Origin: Burkholderia sp. S171
GTDB lineage: Bacteria > Pseudomonadota > Gammaproteobacteria > Burkholderiales > Burkholderiaceae
Assembly: GCF_009766085.1 (NCBI RefSeq)
Contig: NZ_LMUF01000043.1
Location: forward strand, 278,570-342,569
Length of the DNA: 64,000 nt
Direction of reading: 5' to 3'
The notes under the pieces: generated by a model
What the model was told of the DNA's origin: nothing
Seen by the model: only the letters and a program-made list of their open reading frames with translations
The model's database searches: none
In this document: piece by piece, positions 62,206 through 64,000 of the stretch
Position numbering within the stretch: position 1 is the stretch's first letter
Layout: each line of letters begins with the position of its first letter
Made by a program: the position numbers and the translations under genes

Positions 62206-62525
62206 TTTACTCACCGCGTTCGCCGTACAACGCGGCCAGTGCTTTCACGGCATCGAACACCCACCGTTGAAAGGGTGAGGTTGTCGTCGATCATCGAGAC
62301 GGATGGGGCAATGCAGGCAGAACAGGTTGCTAGCTATACGCCAACCTGTCGGCGCGCATCGGTCATTTGACCGATGCCGTCAGGCCAGGGCGAATGCCAT
62401 CATCTCTATCAATGCAGGCTTCTTGTCGCGATGAAGCGGGTGCGGTCCTGCCGACAGCCCATCGCAGCAAAAGCCTGGTGCGTCGCTCAAGGCGACGCGG
62501 TCGACAACCTCTTAGAGGACTTTCA
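62206..62525. other. Intergenic region with two inverted repeats
   Basis: No gene supported. ACAGGTTG (62322-62329) pairs with CAACCTGT (62342-62349), and GCATCGGTCA (62356-62365) pairs with TGACCGATGC (62368-62377), making two adjacent hairpins or operator-like dyads upstream of the membrane protein gene. Confidence 0.4.
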
Positions 62526-63116
62526 GTGGCTACTCATCTTTCAGATACCACCCGCCTTCAGGATGAGCGGTGGCTCAAACACTATTACTTTTCCCGTGCC
62601 GCGTTTTCTGTCGTGTGGGTCGCGCTCGCGTTTGCCATCGGGCAGCATGCCCCGGCGATCGGAGCCGCACTGCTTATCGTCTATCCCCTATGGGATGCGC
62701 TGGCCAATTACGTCGACATGTCGCGTAGTGGTGGGATGCGCGAAAATCTTACTCAGGCTTTGAACGTCCTCGCTAGCGCAGCGATAGCGGTTGCGGTGGT
62801 TGTGGTTGTGGTATTGAGCGTCAATACAAGCCTGGTGCTTGATGTATTTGGAGTCTGGGCCGTTCTGTCCGGATTACTTCAGCTTGCCACCGCCGTCCGT
62901 CGCTGGAAGCGCTTTGGTGCGCAATGGGCAATGATTTTGAGCGGCGGACAGTCGGCGCTGGCGGGCGCGTTTTTCATCGCGCAGGCCCATGCATCCGTGC
63001 CTCCCGCGATTGTCAAAGTGGCCGGCTACGCAGGTGTCGGCGCGATCTATTTTCTTGTCTCCGCGCTGTGGTTATCGGCCGGCCAACTGCGGCGCAAATT
63101 TGCAACGACGCCTTGA
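62526..63116 (+). CDS. DUF308/HdeD-like small membrane protein
   Basis: 196 residues from GTG 62526, which has AGAGGA seven bases upstream; a frame back to 62367 adds an Arg-rich leader without homology. It has about six hydrophobic helices (for example FSVVWVALAFAIGQHAPAIG, AAIAVAVVVVVVLSVNTSLV, GQSALAGAFFIAQAHASV) and short basic loops, as in DUF308 proteins related to HdeD. Function unknown. It sits between two diverged direct repeats. Confidence 0.75.
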   Translation: MATHLSDTTRLQDERWLKHYYFSRAAFSVVWVALAFAIGQHAPAIGAALLIVYPLWDALANYVDMSRSGGMRENLTQALNVLASAAIAVAVVVVVVLSVNTSLVLDVFGVWAVLSGLLQLATAVRRWKRFGAQWAMILSGGQSALAGAFFIAQAHASVPPAIVKVAGYAGVGAIYFLVSALWLSAGQLRRKFATTP

Positions 63117-63430
63117 AGACGGGATAACCGCGAGCGGCTGGATCGCTTTCAGTCGCTTAAGTTCGCGCATGTTCATGGTGATTCTGTCCGTCGCCGTCAT
63201 CGTCGCTCCCGGCGCCGTAGGAATCGACGCCGGCTAAGCTTAACCCGCCTGAAACCCGACATTTCTATCTTGCTTAAACACGACATTAGGATATTGCTGC
63301 TACAGCATAAAAGTTGATAATTTGTATTATGTAAAATTTAGGGTGCCGAACTGATACGTATCTATTTTGTCCACCGTCGGCCAATACGATCGCGTATCGT
63401 CCGGCAATTGTAAACCTGGCCTTGTTCTGA
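63117..63430. other. Intergenic region with repeat copy B and AT-rich segment
   Basis: No gene. It contains repeat copy B and a strongly AT-rich stretch at 63290-63370. An 82-residue frame at 62989-63237 overlaps the membrane protein and is not supported. Confidence 0.4.
63204..63266 (+). repeat. Diverged direct repeat, copy B (possible IS end)
   Basis: Partner of 62143-62205. It runs on into two CGACATT motifs 23 bases apart (63258-63264 and 63281-63287), an arrangement like the multiple short repeats at IS21-type ends. No transposase gene remains nearby. Confidence 0.5.
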
Positions 63431-63451
63431 ACGCGGCTTTCGTCAACCGCT

Positions 63452-64000
63452 GTGCCGCTTCCTCAGCCCCTCCAGGTGTCCGACCGTACGCTCGTGCCAC
63501 TCGAGCAGTTATCGCTACCGTCCGATCTGGACGGCGGCCACGGCACGAACCGCGCCCTCGGCGCCCGTCCTCAAATTGCGGCTGAGAACGATATCGACGC
63601 CATCAGGGCGTGGCTCGCGCGCTTCGTCGACACGAAGTCAACGTTCGACACCTACCGTAAGGAGTCCGAACGCCTGCTGCTGTGGTCAACCACAGAACTG
63701 AGGAAACCTTTCTCGTCGCTCACGCACGAAGACCTGCTCATCTACCGGCGGTTTCTGGCGAATCCCCAACCAGCCCAGCGCTGGATCATGACCGGGCGCA
63801 AAGTGGCTCGCGTGGACCCATCCTGGCGGCCGTTCGCGGGACCGCTCTCACCCGCCAGCGAGCGACAGGCGTTTGTGATTCTGAATACGCTGTTCGCATG
63901 GCTGGTCAATGCAGGCTACTTGGCCGGCAATCCGCTGTCCCTATCGCGTCAGCGAGCACGCAAGGCTAAGCCGCGCGTGACACGCTTCCTCGAAGACGAT
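63452..64000 (+). CDS. Tyrosine recombinase/phage integrase, N-terminal part (runs off window)
   Basis: A frame open from 63431 to the window end with no stop; likely start GTG 63452 or GTG 63476. The visible ~183 residues hold the core-binding (SAM-like) domain of a site-specific integrase: IDAIRAWLARFVDTKSTFDT, YRKESERLLLWSTTELRKPF, SLTHEDLLIYRRFLA and AFVILNTLFAWLVNAGYLAG. The catalytic domain with the R-H-R-Y residues would lie beyond the edge. No attachment site was identified. Confidence 0.8.
   Translation, partial: MPLPQPLQVSDRTLVPLEQLSLPSDLDGGHGTNRALGARPQIAAENDIDAIRAWLARFVDTKSTFDTYRKESERLLLWSTTELRKPFSSLTHEDLLIYRRFLANPQPAQRWIMTGRKVARVDPSWRPFAGPLSPASERQAFVILNTLFAWLVNAGYLAGNPLSLSRQRARKAKPRVTRFLEDD

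Overview
The window looks like part of a Burkholderia sensu lato genome (Paraburkholderia/Caballeronia-like). I infer this from the high G+C, the 389-residue Gram-negative porin, a phasin, an extra groESL pair, and many LysR, GntR, LacI and ABC catabolic loci with ATGA-type overlaps. No rRNA, tRNA or CRISPR array was seen. Most of the window is accessory metabolism, as is usual on a secondary replicon, with scattered remnants left by deletion.

Region 1 (0-11.4 kb) is one functional block. An Opu-type quaternary-amine ABC transporter (ATPase, two permeases, binding protein) is followed by a HAL/PAL-fold lyase that has lost the MIO-forming Ala-Ser-Gly triad, a 3-hydroxyacyl-CoA dehydrogenase, a divergent HutC-type GntR regulator, a CaiB/BaiF CoA-transferase, an enoyl-CoA hydratase, a porin and a second UTRA regulator. 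My main inference is uptake of an aromatic amino acid betaine, elimination of trimethylamine by the MIO-less lyase (as ergothionase does), and CoA-linked side-chain oxidation of the resulting acrylate.

Region 2 (11.8-25.3 kb) holds a DszC/SfnB-like flavoprotein, a frameshifted DUF3088 gene, a fused CydDC-like exporter of 1201 residues, a GcvA-like LysR regulator, a ribose-type ABC transporter, and a divergent flavoprotein/ferredoxin pair built like AprA/AprB. Region 3 (25.3-37 kb) starts with a 1.6 kb gene-poor, partly AT-rich stretch. It then carries a lipoprotein glycoside hydrolase, dodecin, nitroreductase, an LLM flavin monooxygenase, phasin, a DUF4865 protein, an NCS2 nucleobase permease and two D-2-hydroxyacid dehydrogenases.

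Region 4 (37-46 kb) contains groES-groEL behind a CIRCE operator, a second LLM monooxygenase, an amino acid permease joined to a beheaded SufS-like gene, a small protein with a duplicated Cys-rich domain, and an accessory flagellar stator module. In that module a sigma-28-type promoter precedes a protein combining a cyclic-nucleotide domain with a FliG-C-like rotor domain, followed by MotA-like and MotB-like genes.

Region 5 (46-52.5 kb) is a TetR-controlled RND efflux operon with a long palindromic operator. Region 6 (53.6-62 kb) is a LacI-type regulon: an amino-acid ABC transporter, a proline-racemase-family enzyme with a Ser/Cys pair, a cupin, an alpha/beta hydrolase, an aspartate-dehydrogenase-like protein and an SDR. 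Three copies of one operator motif tie the operon, its internal promoter and the regulator gene together. The window ends with a small membrane protein between two diverged repeats that may be insertion-sequence ends, and the start of a tyrosine recombinase that runs off the edge.
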